From: JAAEQG01 sp043803085
GTDB taxonomy: Bacteria > Planctomycetota > Phycisphaerae > UBA1845
DNA length: 31,014 bases
Reading direction: 5' to 3'
Assembly: GCA_043803085.1 (NCBI GenBank)
Contig: JAZDKM010000320.1
Span: forward strand, 1 to 31,014
Position 1 is the stretch's first letter. The number at the start of each line of letters is the position of its first letter. Below, one piece after another: positions 13,992 through 21,809 of the stretch. The notes below the pieces were generated by a model. That model was not told the origin of the DNA and ran no database searches. It was given only the letters and a program-made list of their open reading frames with translations. The position numbers and the translations under genes are program-made.

Positions 13992-16314
13992 CGATGATAA
14001 AGCCCAAGTCCTGCATGCGTCCGTTGACTTCGTTGTTCCACTCTTCCGTCGTCTTGAGGTTCTTCTGTAGTTCCTCGATATCCTTCTGTATCCGGCGGCC
14101 GGTGTAGTCTTTGGCGGCCCCCTGGAGCCCCTTCAACTCTTCGTTTTTCTCCTCGATTTCCTTCATGATTCGCCGGCCCTCATTCTCGAGCAGACGAGCC
14201 TCCCAACTCCACATCCAGACCGTCGCCGTGCCCGCGATATCGTTACCCAACTGGCTGGCGATGATCAAGTCGTCGGTTACGGATTCGATCTGCTTGCGAA
14301 CGCGCATAAACAAGCCGCGGTTCTCCGGGGGAGCCGCCTCGCGCTCGCCCAACAGTTCACGGGCCCGATGGAGGACCTCCTGGGCAATAGTGGCGCCGGC
14401 CTTCTTGAACAACTTGGGATCGCTCAGCGGCAGGCCGTCGAACTTGCCGTCGGGGAATTTCTCCAAGACGACGATGCGCGCCTGAGCAAACCACTTAATT
14501 CCTTCATCATCAGAACTCTTGAGCTTTTTGAATCCGCGCCCCGCCGCCTCAAAATCGCCTGCCGTCCAGTCGCACATGGCCTCCAGCAAACGGAGTTGGT
14601 CCTTCTTGAGCGTGCCTTGTTTGTTGAACACCTCGGGATTCAGTTGCGGGGCCAGTTTGGACTTGACCTCCGCGACCTTGCCAGCGGTGAGCTGCTCGGC
14701 CAGCTTCTGAAGGTCGGGTGAGGCCTTGCTGAACAAATCCGTCAACTCGATCTCGCGCTTGCGGGGATGCTCGGATTCGATCTCATCAATCGTCGCGTCC
14801 CGAACACCGGCCAGGGAGATGGTTTGCGGCGCCCCGTTGATGGCCAGCACGGCCTTGATTTCGTGCTTCTCAAACTCACCTACCACCTGCGAACCATCGG
14901 TGAAGTGTACCAGACGATTGCCGGCTGCGGTGGTCTCGATCGTGGAGATGGCCTGCAAGGGGCGCGCCATCTTCATGCCCACCTCACTGGCGAACGAGGC
15001 CTCGCCGGAGACCTCCTTGAGCAGGAGGTAGTAGTTATCGCCGCTGATGAGCAAGTTCTTTCCGCGCGGGGGGACCGGCAGGTCCCCGGTCTTGCGGAAG
15101 GCCACGGCGCGTAACTCACTCATCTTCTGTTCGAGCGTTTCCCCGCCCGTGGGCTTGAACTTCAGCTTAGCCTCGGTGCGTCGGAACGGCAGACGCTGTC
15201 CGCCGTCCATCAGGATGATCCCGTTGTCATCATCCTGCCTGAGCAGGTAGGCCATCTGCGCGCAGGGCAGCGTGAGTTCGCCCAGTGGAGTCGGCAGCGT
15301 GATGGAGTTCCCCACCGGAGCGCCGCAAATGCGATTGCCGTTCTCGAGAAACAGACAGTCCGTCGACGATTGGCGTGGGAAGCCGGGAACGTCCACAAAA
15401 CCATCTCGACCGACCAGATGGGTGTAGAACGGCTCCAGATCAATCCCCGTCCCGAGCTTACCGCGCTGGAATGCCGTGGTGATCAACTCCTTGGTCAAAT
15501 CGGCCGGGACCAGCTTGGTGGTGTTGGTTCTGGCTTCCGTTTGCCCCCCGAGCGTCAGCGTGCCCAGGAACAGACCGTCGATGTCCACGAACGGACCGCC
15601 GCTGTTGCCCGGGTTGGCCAGCACGTCGGTCCAGATCATCTTGATGGCGCCGTCGGGACGACGGGGCAGGTCCACGATGTGGCCATCGGTAATCGCCACC
15701 AGCGGATGGTCCTTATCCGATTTGCGCGAGTCGCCGCCGGGGAAGCCATAGCACCAGGCCTTCTGGCCCACAGACAGCTTGCGCCCCGGGAAGAACCTCA
15801 TGAAATGGGGCCATTGCAGATACTCGCCGTCTTCGCCGCGGACCTGCAAGAGCGCCTGGTCGGCCCGTTCGTTTTGATAGAGCACGTCGCCTCGATAGAT
15901 CTTCTGCTCCGGAGTGCCGCTGTCTACAACCACTTCCCACACGAGGCGGCCTAGGTCGTATTTGAGTTTGAACTTCGCTTCCTGAGGCTGCCCGTGGCCG
16001 GGGTCTACTACGTGGTTGTTGGTAATGCACAGCCCCGAGCGATTGATGAAGTAGCCTGAGCCGGACCCAAAAGGCGTGTCCCCTTCTTTGCTCTTGGAGT
16101 ACTTGGTGAAAACCTCGACCGTAGCGTGCTTGCAACGCTCGCGGACTTCCTTGGTTTGACTCTGCCCATAGGCCGGTCGCCCGACGGACCCGGCGGCAAT
16201 GAACTGCGTGAGCACCAGGAGGCTCAGTCGTCGGGCGCGGCCGGCAGCCCACCCTCGCGCTATCCTTCGCTTCCCGGCCAACTTCCGCGCGCCGTGGTCA
16301 TGCATCGTCATCAT
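13963..16314 (-). CDS. Secreted trypsin-like serine protease with long coiled-coil C-terminal region
   Basis: The 783-residue product has an N-terminal signal (RRLSLLVLTQFIAAGSVGRP). The protease domain shows the catalytic triad: His101 in CITNNHVV, Asp152 in ERADQALLQV and Ser238 in NPGNSGGPF, as in the HtrA/trypsin (S1) group. No PDZ domain is obvious. The middle part has beta-type modules (residues about 290-500). The last 120 residues are highly charged heptad-rich helix (EIEEKNEELKGLQGAAKDYT). The role is likely cleavage of exported proteins, with the coiled coil for assembly or targeting. ATG at 16314 is chosen over a start at 16416 because AAGGTG lies just upstream and the extension has no signal-like character. 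It overlaps the lipoprotein gene at its 3' end. Confidence 0.8.
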   Translation of the reverse strand: MMTMHDHGARKLAGKRRIARGWAAGRARRLSLLVLTQFIAAGSVGRPAYGQSQTKEVRERCKHATVEVFTKYSKSKEGDTPFGSGSGYFINRSGLCITNNHVVDPGHGQPQEAKFKLKYDLGRLVWEVVVDSGTPEQKIYRGDVLYQNERADQALLQVRGEDGEYLQWPHFMRFFPGRKLSVGQKAWCYGFPGGDSRKSDKDHPLVAITDGHIVDLPRRPDGAIKMIWTDVLANPGNSGGPFVDIDGLFLGTLTLGGQTEARTNTTKLVPADLTKELITTAFQRGKLGTGIDLEPFYTHLVGRDGFVDVPGFPRQSSTDCLFLENGNRICGAPVGNSITLPTPLGELTLPCAQMAYLLRQDDDNGIILMDGGQRLPFRRTEAKLKFKPTGGETLEQKMSELRAVAFRKTGDLPVPPRGKNLLISGDNYYLLLKEVSGEASFASEVGMKMARPLQAISTIETTAAGNRLVHFTDGSQVVGEFEKHEIKAVLAINGAPQTISLAGVRDATIDEIESEHPRKREIELTDLFSKASPDLQKLAEQLTAGKVAEVKSKLAPQLNPEVFNKQGTLKKDQLRLLEAMCDWTAGDFEAAGRGFKKLKSSDDEGIKWFAQARIVVLEKFPDGKFDGLPLSDPKLFKKAGATIAQEVLHRARELLGEREAAPPENRGLFMRVRKQIESVTDDLIIASQLGNDIAGTATVWMWSWEARLLENEGRRIMKEIEEKNEELKGLQGAAKDYTGRRIQKDIEELQKNLKTTEEWNNEVNGRMQDLGFIIDDPDLDLLG

Positions 16315-16654
16315 GGTCAACACCTTAGGGTTACAGTCCCATCCTTCATCCCGCGACGCTGATAGGCGTGGGAACGCTACCCAGGGACACAACGATCCAC
16401 AATTCACCGTACCCACGACGGCGCTCGCGTGTCAAGTATGCGCCTCTGGAGCGCATACACTTCCCCCCTGCCGCTTCCCGCAGTCTATTTTAGGCGTTTC
16501 CGGGCCAGGGTACCACCCCGGCTCAGCCCCGAAACACAACTCGTTACATGTAGAGTCAAGGAATGAAGGGTGATGGAGCGACACGTTGGGTACCGCGTCC
16601 GCCTCGTGCGGAACGCCGGGCGGCGAGTCCGCAGGTACGCGCACCCATCTGCGG
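16315..16654. other. Intergenic region upstream of the protease gene
   Basis: About 340 bp with no convincing gene. It holds the proposed protease promoter (16406-16435). A CCGCAG/CTGCGG hairpin lies just past the end of the lipoprotein gene at 16655, without a T-run. Confidence 0.5.
16406..16435 (-). promoter_or_regulatory. Probable sigma-70 promoter for the protease gene
   Basis: Minus-strand TTGACA (16435-16430) is a perfect -35; TACGGT (16411-16406) follows after 18 bases as a weak -10. The leader to ATG 16314 would be about 85 bases. Confidence 0.45.
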
Positions 16655-16837
16655 CTACTGGGCCGTCCCGTCGAGCACCCCGCGCAGAAAACCCTGCGTC
16701 GCCGCCGAAACCGTAAGCGCCAAGTCGTCCGCCAGTGCCCGGGTCCATCCGTCTCCGGTCACGCACCCCACACCGGCCAGGGCAAGCAACCACGGACACA
16801 ACGTCAGAACCAGCAGCGGCAGCCTCCTGCGTCTCAT
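16655..16837 (-). CDS. Very small predicted lipoprotein
   Basis: A 60-residue product. A basic start (MRRRR) and a hydrophobic stretch lead to the lipobox LAGVGC, so the mature part is only about 37 residues (WTRALADDLALTVSAATQGF and a short tail). GGAGG lies six bases before ATG 16837. It resembles the next minus-strand gene (17037-17258) in size and layout, so the two may be diverged relatives. Function unknown. Confidence 0.6.
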   Translation of the reverse strand: MRRRRLPLLVLTLCPWLLALAGVGCVTGDGWTRALADDLALTVSAATQGFLRGVLDGTAQ

Positions 16838-16931
16838 CCGCGCCTCCGTTTCCGAGTGCTCACCCGCCCCGTGCTCAGCGTCCTACAGCCCTGTAACCGC
16901 CCCCGGGCTAATCCCTGGGCAGAAGCCTGAG

Positions 16932-17012
16932 ACGGGCTTTCCACCCCGTCATCATCATTCTGGACAGGCTTTGTAGCCTGTCATTGACCTGCTGGGAAGC
17001 CGGTCCCGCAGA
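16932..17012. repeat. Family A-type palindrome cluster, copy 4
   Basis: Three consecutive hairpins: GACGGG/CCCGTC (from 16932), GACAGGCT/AGCCTGTC (16963-16982, 4-base loop) and the family A core AAGCCGGTCCC near 16997-17007. They lie between the two small lipoprotein genes. Confidence 0.7.
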
Positions 17013-17036
17013 TCAGGCGTTTTCCGTGACGGGCGG

Positions 17037-17258
17037 CTAGGGCGTGGTCAGGGCTTGTGTGCTGGTATCCTCGTCCTGCAAGCTTTGGAAGTACGCGTCA
17101 ATGACGGTCGTTGCCAGACTCGTGGTCGTGGTTGCCAGCCCGGCGAGGAGGGTCGTTCGGACGGTGGGGTCGCAACTGCCCAACTGGAACACGCTGCCGC
17201 CCAGCGCCGCCGCCATGACCCACCTCAGCCAGCGTCCGTTGAAGTCTCGTTTTACCAT
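17037..17258 (-). CDS. Small predicted lipoprotein with CDPTVR mature start
   Basis: 73 residues. A signal region (WVMAAALGGSVFQLGSC) ends at a lipobox-like LGSC. The mature protein is CDPTVRTTLLAGLATTTTSL followed by a short helical tail. The GGSVFQL-SCDPTVR pattern is one I associate with small planctomycete lipoproteins of unknown role. GAGGAG lies eight bases before ATG 17258. About 200 bp of repeat-containing sequence separates it from the related small gene at 16655. Confidence 0.65.
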   Translation of the reverse strand: MVKRDFNGRWLRWVMAAALGGSVFQLGSCDPTVRTTLLAGLATTTTSLATTVIDAYFQSLQDEDTSTQALTTP

Positions 17259-17312
17259 GAACTTCGCTCCTCAACTGTGCCCGGACCCGCCGGTTCAGCG
17301 GCACGCGACATA

Positions 17313-17341
17313 ACTTTATTCATTATCGCGGACCTACGCAA
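17313..17341 (-). promoter_or_regulatory. Possible promoter for the small lipoprotein gene at 17037-17258
   Basis: Minus-strand TTGCGT (17341-17336) and TAAAGT (17318-17313) are 17 bases apart, about 55 bases before ATG 17258, in a locally AT-rich patch. Confidence 0.35.
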
Positions 17342-17471
17342 TCCGCCCACCCTTCTCGGACTCCGCCGCCCTCTGCCTGTTACACATCGGAAGGGAAGCG
17401 GATGCAGTTTAGTACATCCGATATCTATTTTTTCCCGGCCCCCGGTCACCCCCACCGCGGGTCACCGCGCG

Positions 17472-18197
17472 CTACTCCTGAAAGCACAGTATCCGCCCGC
17501 AAATATGGCACACCACCACGGCGTCGCGGGTGCGTAGGGAGTTCACCATCTCCAGGGTGATCGCCATGTTACACCCCCCGCAGACGTACTCGTCCCGCTT
17601 GGGGTTGACCTTGAGCACCGCCGCCAAGGCTTCGCCGTCGTGTCGTTCGGCGGCCCGCTCGAACGTGTCCATCACCGTCGGCGGAAGCGCCTCACCGGCC
17701 TGTTCGCGCTCGCGCGTCAGCCCCCCACACTGCCCGCCGGTCTTTTCCAGGTAGGCCTCCAGCTTCGCTTCCGCCTGGTTCACCCGCTCCTGGAGCTTGT
17801 CGCGTTGGGTCGCCAACTGGTCGTGGGAGGTCTGCAGCGTGTCCTTCGCGTTCATCAGGGCCAGAACGCGGTTTTCGAGCTTGGACGTGTCGGCCTTTTC
17901 GGTGTTGATCGAGGTCAGGATGGCGGCATATTCCTTGTTGGTCTTCACTCTGTTGAGCGCCACCCGGTGCTTTTGGATGGTCTGTTCCCGAGAGTTGACC
18001 TCCAGTTCGAGGTTGTGGATTTCCGCCTGATGATGTCGGACTTCGTTGCGCTGGTTCTCCAGCTCCTGGTCGCATTTTTGGAGTTGCTTTTGGCAGGCCT
18101 GGACTTGGCGGCGTTTGGCCTCCTCTTCCCTACGAAAATCCCCGAGCTTCCGTTCCACTTCTTGCAGATGCCGCAGCGCGTCGAGGGTTGTACCCAT
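17472..18197 (-). CDS. Coiled-coil protein with C-terminal C4 zinc ribbon (zf-RING_7/DUF164 type)
   Basis: A 241-residue product. Residues 1-160 form a long helical hairpin of charged heptads (RHLQEVERKLGDFRREEEAK onward) with the conserved segment RVKTNKEYAAILTSINTEKA. The C-terminus carries a four-cysteine zinc ribbon, EYVCGGCNMAI and VVCHICGRILC. This layout is a widespread bacterial family; the chlamydial member CT398/CdsZ binds RpoN and type III secretion ATPase parts, so a scaffold role is plausible but not shown here. ATG 18197 begins the typical MGTTLDALRHLQ start; AGGAGGT is 13 bases upstream, a little far. Longer starts add low-complexity sequence. rnpA lies upstream on the same strand. 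Confidence 0.85.
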   Translation of the reverse strand: MGTTLDALRHLQEVERKLGDFRREEEAKRRQVQACQKQLQKCDQELENQRNEVRHHQAEIHNLELEVNSREQTIQKHRVALNRVKTNKEYAAILTSINTEKADTSKLENRVLALMNAKDTLQTSHDQLATQRDKLQERVNQAEAKLEAYLEKTGGQCGGLTREREQAGEALPPTVMDTFERAAERHDGEALAAVLKVNPKRDEYVCGGCNMAITLEMVNSLRTRDAVVVCHICGRILCFQE

Positions 18198-18330
18198 AGG
18201 CTTGTCCGTGACCTCCTGCCCTGCACCCCGCCGCGACGGAAGCATGGCGGCGCGCGCCCCATTATGCAAACTTCCGCCGCTGCTGCAAGCCGACTGCCGC
18301 CGCCGGCCCGGGCAGCGGCGAGAGCTTAGG

Positions 18331-18693
18331 TCATGCGCCACGGGCTTTGAGTTTGCCGCCGGCGCGGCGGGTCAACACCCGCAAGGAATGCTGGTACCCT
18401 TCCAGGCTCGGATGGTCCGCACACCGGGGGATGACCAGCACGTCCACCCCGGCGGGAAGGTCGTGCTGCAGCCGTCGGAAGGCCTCGCGGATCAGGCGTT
18501 TGATGCGGTTGCGCTTGACCGCCGGGCCCACCCGCTTGCCGACGCTCAGGCCCAACCGCGAGCATCCGCCCTCATTCCCGGCGAGGTAGACGACCAGCCG
18601 CGCGTCGGCCGCGCTGCATGCGGTCCGCACCACACGCTCGAAATCGCGCCGGCGGCTCATATGCTGTGAGCGGCGGAACGTGTATCGCGCCAT
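18331..18693 (-). CDS. rnpA: Ribonuclease P protein component
   Basis: A 120-residue product with the family's RNA-binding signature RLGLSVGKRVGPAVKRNRIK followed by RLIREAFRR, and the starting element YTFRRSQHMSRRRDFERV. It assists the RNase P RNA in maturing tRNA 5' ends. ATG at 18693 gives the family-like N-terminus; an upstream start at 18759 would add 22 unconserved residues. rpmH, the usual upstream neighbour, is not found in the 219 bases before the gene, and yidD/yidC are not downstream. The locus is therefore rearranged relative to most bacteria. Confidence 0.9.
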   Translation of the reverse strand: MARYTFRRSQHMSRRRDFERVVRTACSAADARLVVYLAGNEGGCSRLGLSVGKRVGPAVKRNRIKRLIREAFRRLQHDLPAGVDVLVIPRCADHPSLEGYQHSLRVLTRRAGGKLKARGA

Positions 18694-18799
18694 GCACCGG
18701 CCCCCACGTACCGGACGGAAGTCTGCGGTTCGTTCGCGGCCCCGGATCCGGATGGTCACAAACCTGAGATCATACCTTCTGCCCTGTGGATGAGCCAGT

Positions 18800-18828
18800 T
18801 TGTCGCGCGACCCGGTCGCAGCTATAAT
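18800..18828 (+). promoter_or_regulatory. Strong-looking sigma-70 promoter for the gene at 18912
   Basis: TTGTCG (18800-18805), 17 bases, then a perfect TATAAT (18823-18828). Transcription would start near 18835, about 75 bases before ATG 18912. Confidence 0.65.
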
Positions 18829-18911
18829 TAAGGTGTTGAGACGAATGACCGTGGCGGTCGATATCCTTTCGAGCCGGCGGCGAAGACAGCCGCCGGACGG
18901 GGAGTTGGATC

Positions 18912-20642
18912 ATGGCGCGAGGTCACAGGTTATTCATTTTGGTCGTTGTGGTCTGGGCGGCTGCGTCCTCATCGGCCGCGGCCCAGGTCCGTCAGTCCAT
19001 CGACCAGCGCGTCGATGGGCGCGTGCTCGATGCAAACAACCAAGTTGGTGCGGGCGGATACAATGCCCCGCAGAACTTCCTCTACCCCAACGCCGCGAAC
19101 CTGTTTATCACCGGCAACGTGACCGGCGGACGTGCGTTCCGGGGCTTTTCACCGGTCCGCGACCCCAGTTCCCTGCTGCTCTCCTTACCCACCGCGAGCC
19201 TGGGCGCCTTCCAACGCGATTCCATCGGGCTGGATGACGTTATGGTCGGGCGGTCGCAAGCCGTGGTGTCCCCGTTCTACCTGCCGTCATCCACGGTCAC
19301 GAGCGTGGGGAGGCCGGGAGTCGGTTTCGCCCCGACCAGCCCTGGCGCCGCCGGAAACGCGTTTGCCGTGCCGCGCGTCGATCTCTTCACGGGGCGTCCC
19401 CTCAATTTGTATTCCGGGTTGAATGCAAACCAGTCACCGCAGACCGTTACGGGTCTGGATACCCGCTTCCTCCCCCGACCCACGCTCACCACCACGCCTC
19501 TGGGGGATAATGGAGAATCGTTCCAAAACTACCCCTTGGCGGACAGCCCTCTTTTCGGGCTGGCCCGGGGGCCCGGATTCGGGAGCAGGGATTCTACGGC
19601 GCCGGGGTTGCCCGGCTATCAAGCGTATGCGCCTGGTGTGGGCGCCGGCGAAGTGCCCGGAACAGCACGTAACGAAGCACGCTATCGGTCGGGCCTGGTG
19701 GGGCGCCTGTTTGAAACGGGGGCGCGGGGCGCGGCTTCCGACTTGACCGCGACGTTGTTTGGCAATCCAGGGCAGCGTGATCTGCTCGCCCCGCCACCTT
19801 CGACCGAGGGGCTGGCTCCACTCACGACGCCGATCGGGGGTGAACCACGGCAAGGTTCCGGCCGCACCGCCGAACCGTCCCGACCCACGCCCCTCGAACC
19901 AACCCAACCGGCAGCCGCCAAACCGACCCCAAGCACCCCTGGGAATTTGGCCGATTGGGCGTCGACGCGGCGAAGTGTGTATCAGGATTTCCGACGCGCC
20001 GTGCAGTGGTCTTCGGCTTATCCTAGAGCCGGGGAAGCGGCCCCCGAGGAGCCCGGGGCAGAGAAACCGGCGTCGGCCGGGAGGTTCGATCCCTCGCAAT
20101 CCTACGCTCAGCAACTTCTGCAGCAGGCGCCGAAGTCCTTTGCCGGGGAGGTGGAGACTGACGTGAACGTGCGCGTCCGCCGGGCCGAGGCCCTCATGCG
20201 GGAGGATGAGTTCTACCATGCCGCTGCCCAGTACGCGATCGCGGCCACGCTGGCCCCGGATGACCCGCTCATGCTCTTGGGGCAGGGGCATGCCTACCTG
20301 GCCGCGGGGGACTATCTCAGCGCGGTTTATTACCTGACCCACGGGCTGGAGCGGTTTCCGGAGGTGGCCCACTTCAGACTCAACCTCTACGATTTCGTGA
20401 GCGATCCGAACATTCTCGACATCCGTCGGGCCGACCTGGAGACCAAGCTGGAGCGACGGGAGGACTACCGCTTACGTTTCCTCTTGGGCTACGCGGAGTA
20501 CTACGGCGGTCTGCGAGAGTTCGGCCTCCCGCAACTGCGGCGTGCGGCCGAGGAAGCCCCGGCCGGCTCGTTCATCGCCCGTTTTCCGAAGATCCTGGAG
20601 GGCGTCGAACCGGCGGGCGGGGCGGCGGAAGAACGCGATTGA
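18912..20642 (+). CDS. Large secreted protein with C-terminal TPR-like region, function unknown
   Basis: 576 residues. The signal peptide is clear (LFILVVVVWAAASSSAAAQV). Residues about 30-290 are rich in Gly, Asn, Pro and Phe and low in charge (QNFLYPNAANLFITGNVTGG), like surface or matrix proteins. Residues about 300-355 form a Pro/Thr-rich linker. Residues about 420-560 are helical repeats (RRAEALMREDEFYHAAAQYA, LLGQGHAYLAAGDYLSAVYY) matching TPR-type motifs. A GGGGAG ribosome site precedes ATG 18912. Probably an exported scaffold or envelope protein; no enzymatic motif seen. Confidence 0.7.
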   Translation: MARGHRLFILVVVVWAAASSSAAAQVRQSIDQRVDGRVLDANNQVGAGGYNAPQNFLYPNAANLFITGNVTGGRAFRGFSPVRDPSSLLLSLPTASLGAFQRDSIGLDDVMVGRSQAVVSPFYLPSSTVTSVGRPGVGFAPTSPGAAGNAFAVPRVDLFTGRPLNLYSGLNANQSPQTVTGLDTRFLPRPTLTTTPLGDNGESFQNYPLADSPLFGLARGPGFGSRDSTAPGLPGYQAYAPGVGAGEVPGTARNEARYRSGLVGRLFETGARGAASDLTATLFGNPGQRDLLAPPPSTEGLAPLTTPIGGEPRQGSGRTAEPSRPTPLEPTQPAAAKPTPSTPGNLADWASTRRSVYQDFRRAVQWSSAYPRAGEAAPEEPGAEKPASAGRFDPSQSYAQQLLQQAPKSFAGEVETDVNVRVRRAEALMREDEFYHAAAQYAIAATLAPDDPLMLLGQGHAYLAAGDYLSAVYYLTHGLERFPEVAHFRLNLYDFVSDPNILDIRRADLETKLERREDYRLRFLLGYAEYYGGLREFGLPQLRRAAEEAPAGSFIARFPKILEGVEPAGGAAEERD

Positions 20643-20649
20643 GCCAACG

Positions 20650-21009
20650 TCACCGTAAGATGAACTGCCACTGCTCACCGTCCGGTTGGCGCAGGAAGGC
20701 GAATCGGCCGGTCAGGCGGCCGCCGGCAAGCTCGAACTCCCAACGGTCTTCGTCCTGGCGGACCAGCCGGTAGACGCCGGTATCTACGCGGCTGACGGCC
20801 CCGCGATTGCGACTGAGCTGGCCCTCGTAGTCCAGGTAGGCCTTGCGGTGATCCGCCAGGCGTGTCGCGGCGAGGGGCAGACCTGCCGGGCCGGTCGGCT
20901 CTGCGGCGAGTTGCCAGGTCGCCAAGGCGGCACCGGTCTCGAGCATGAAATCCCAATGCTCGCCATCGGCGGTGCGGTGGAGTAAAATGACGTACCGTGG
21001 TGTCGGCAT
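20650..21009 (-). CDS. Stand-alone LigD-type 3'-phosphoesterase (DNA polymerase ligase) domain protein
   Basis: 119 residues. The N-terminus YVILLHRTADGEHWDFMLET, with later TWQL and DHRKAYLDYEGQLSRNRGAV, matches the 3'-phosphoesterase domain of bacterial NHEJ ligase LigD, including the His residues of its active site. In LigD this domain trims 3' ends at breaks. As a single-domain protein its role is uncertain. The ATG at 21009 begins directly at the domain; longer starts lack support. It is divergent from the TPR lipoprotein gene, with only 64 bases between starts, and its 3' end is seven bases from the convergent gene. Confidence 0.75.
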   Translation of the reverse strand: MPTPRYVILLHRTADGEHWDFMLETGAALATWQLAAEPTGPAGLPLAATRLADHRKAYLDYEGQLSRNRGAVSRVDTGVYRLVRQDEDRWEFELAGGRLTGRFAFLRQPDGEQWQFILR

Positions 21010-21073
21010 CGTGTGGTCCCGGTGCGGTCCCGGGCAGTACCCTTGCCATGACTCCCAGAAGCGAGAGATTGCG

Positions 21074-21784
21074 ATGAGTCGTCGACTCCCAGCACCGGTG
21101 GTCGGCCTGCTGCGGACGGCGGTCGGCCTGGTCACTCTTTCGGCCGCCGGCTGTTCCACCGCCCCGACCTTCGCCGAGTTTCGGCTGGCCGGCCAGCAGC
21201 AGGTGGTGAAGCATAACCTGGGCGTGGCCAAGCGGCTATTCGAGGACGCCCACGGGTTGGTCCCCGAAGACCCCTATAACCTGCACGACCTGGGCGTGTG
21301 CAGCATGGTGCTCGCCCGCGAGCAGTTCCAGCAGCGCAACTATCCGGCGGCCATGCGCGAAGCCGATCAGGCCATGGAATACTACGGTCGTTCCATCAAT
21401 GCCCACCCGGGTTTTCAGGCGGCCCTGTTGGGCAAGAACCTGGCCTTGGAGCTGAAAGGGCAGTTCGAGGAAGCGCTGAAGCACGCCGAATGGGCCCGTG
21501 AGTTCGTCGGCCCCTCCGCCAAGCAGCAGATTTTTCTGGCCCACGAACTGGAAGAGCGCGGCGACCTGGATGGCGCGCTGTTGCGTTATCGCCAGGGCGT
21601 AGCCATGGAGGAGCGGAACGCCGCCGCCCACGCGGAACTGGGCAAGTTCTTTTACCGCCAAAAGCGGTTCGACGAAGCGGTCGAGCATTTGCAGGCGGCC
21701 TATCGCCTGAACCGCGATGAACCCGGCGTGCGACGTTTGTTGGAGCAACTGGGCGCGCCGCTGGAGTCTCCGGCCCCGCGCTGA
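21074..21784 (+). CDS. TPR-repeat lipoprotein
   Basis: 236 residues. The N-terminal signal ends in the lipobox LSAAGC, so the protein is membrane-anchored. About four to five tetratricopeptide units follow (KRLFEDAHGLVPEDPYNLHD, LEERGDLDGALLRYRQGVAM, AELGKFFYRQKRFDEAVEHL). TPR proteins mediate protein contacts; the layout resembles outer-membrane assembly lipoproteins such as PilW/BamD-like scaffolds, but no partner gene is adjacent. ATG 21074 is preferred over an upstream ATG at 20945, which lies in the divergent gene and gives no signal. The ABC permease follows 25 bases downstream. Confidence 0.75.
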   Translation: MSRRLPAPVVGLLRTAVGLVTLSAAGCSTAPTFAEFRLAGQQQVVKHNLGVAKRLFEDAHGLVPEDPYNLHDLGVCSMVLAREQFQQRNYPAAMREADQAMEYYGRSINAHPGFQAALLGKNLALELKGQFEEALKHAEWAREFVGPSAKQQIFLAHELEERGDLDGALLRYRQGVAMEERNAAAHAELGKFFYRQKRFDEAVEHLQAAYRLNRDEPGVRRLLEQLGAPLESPAPR

Positions 21785-21809
21785 CACCTTAGGGCCTTCT
21801 GGTGCGTTT

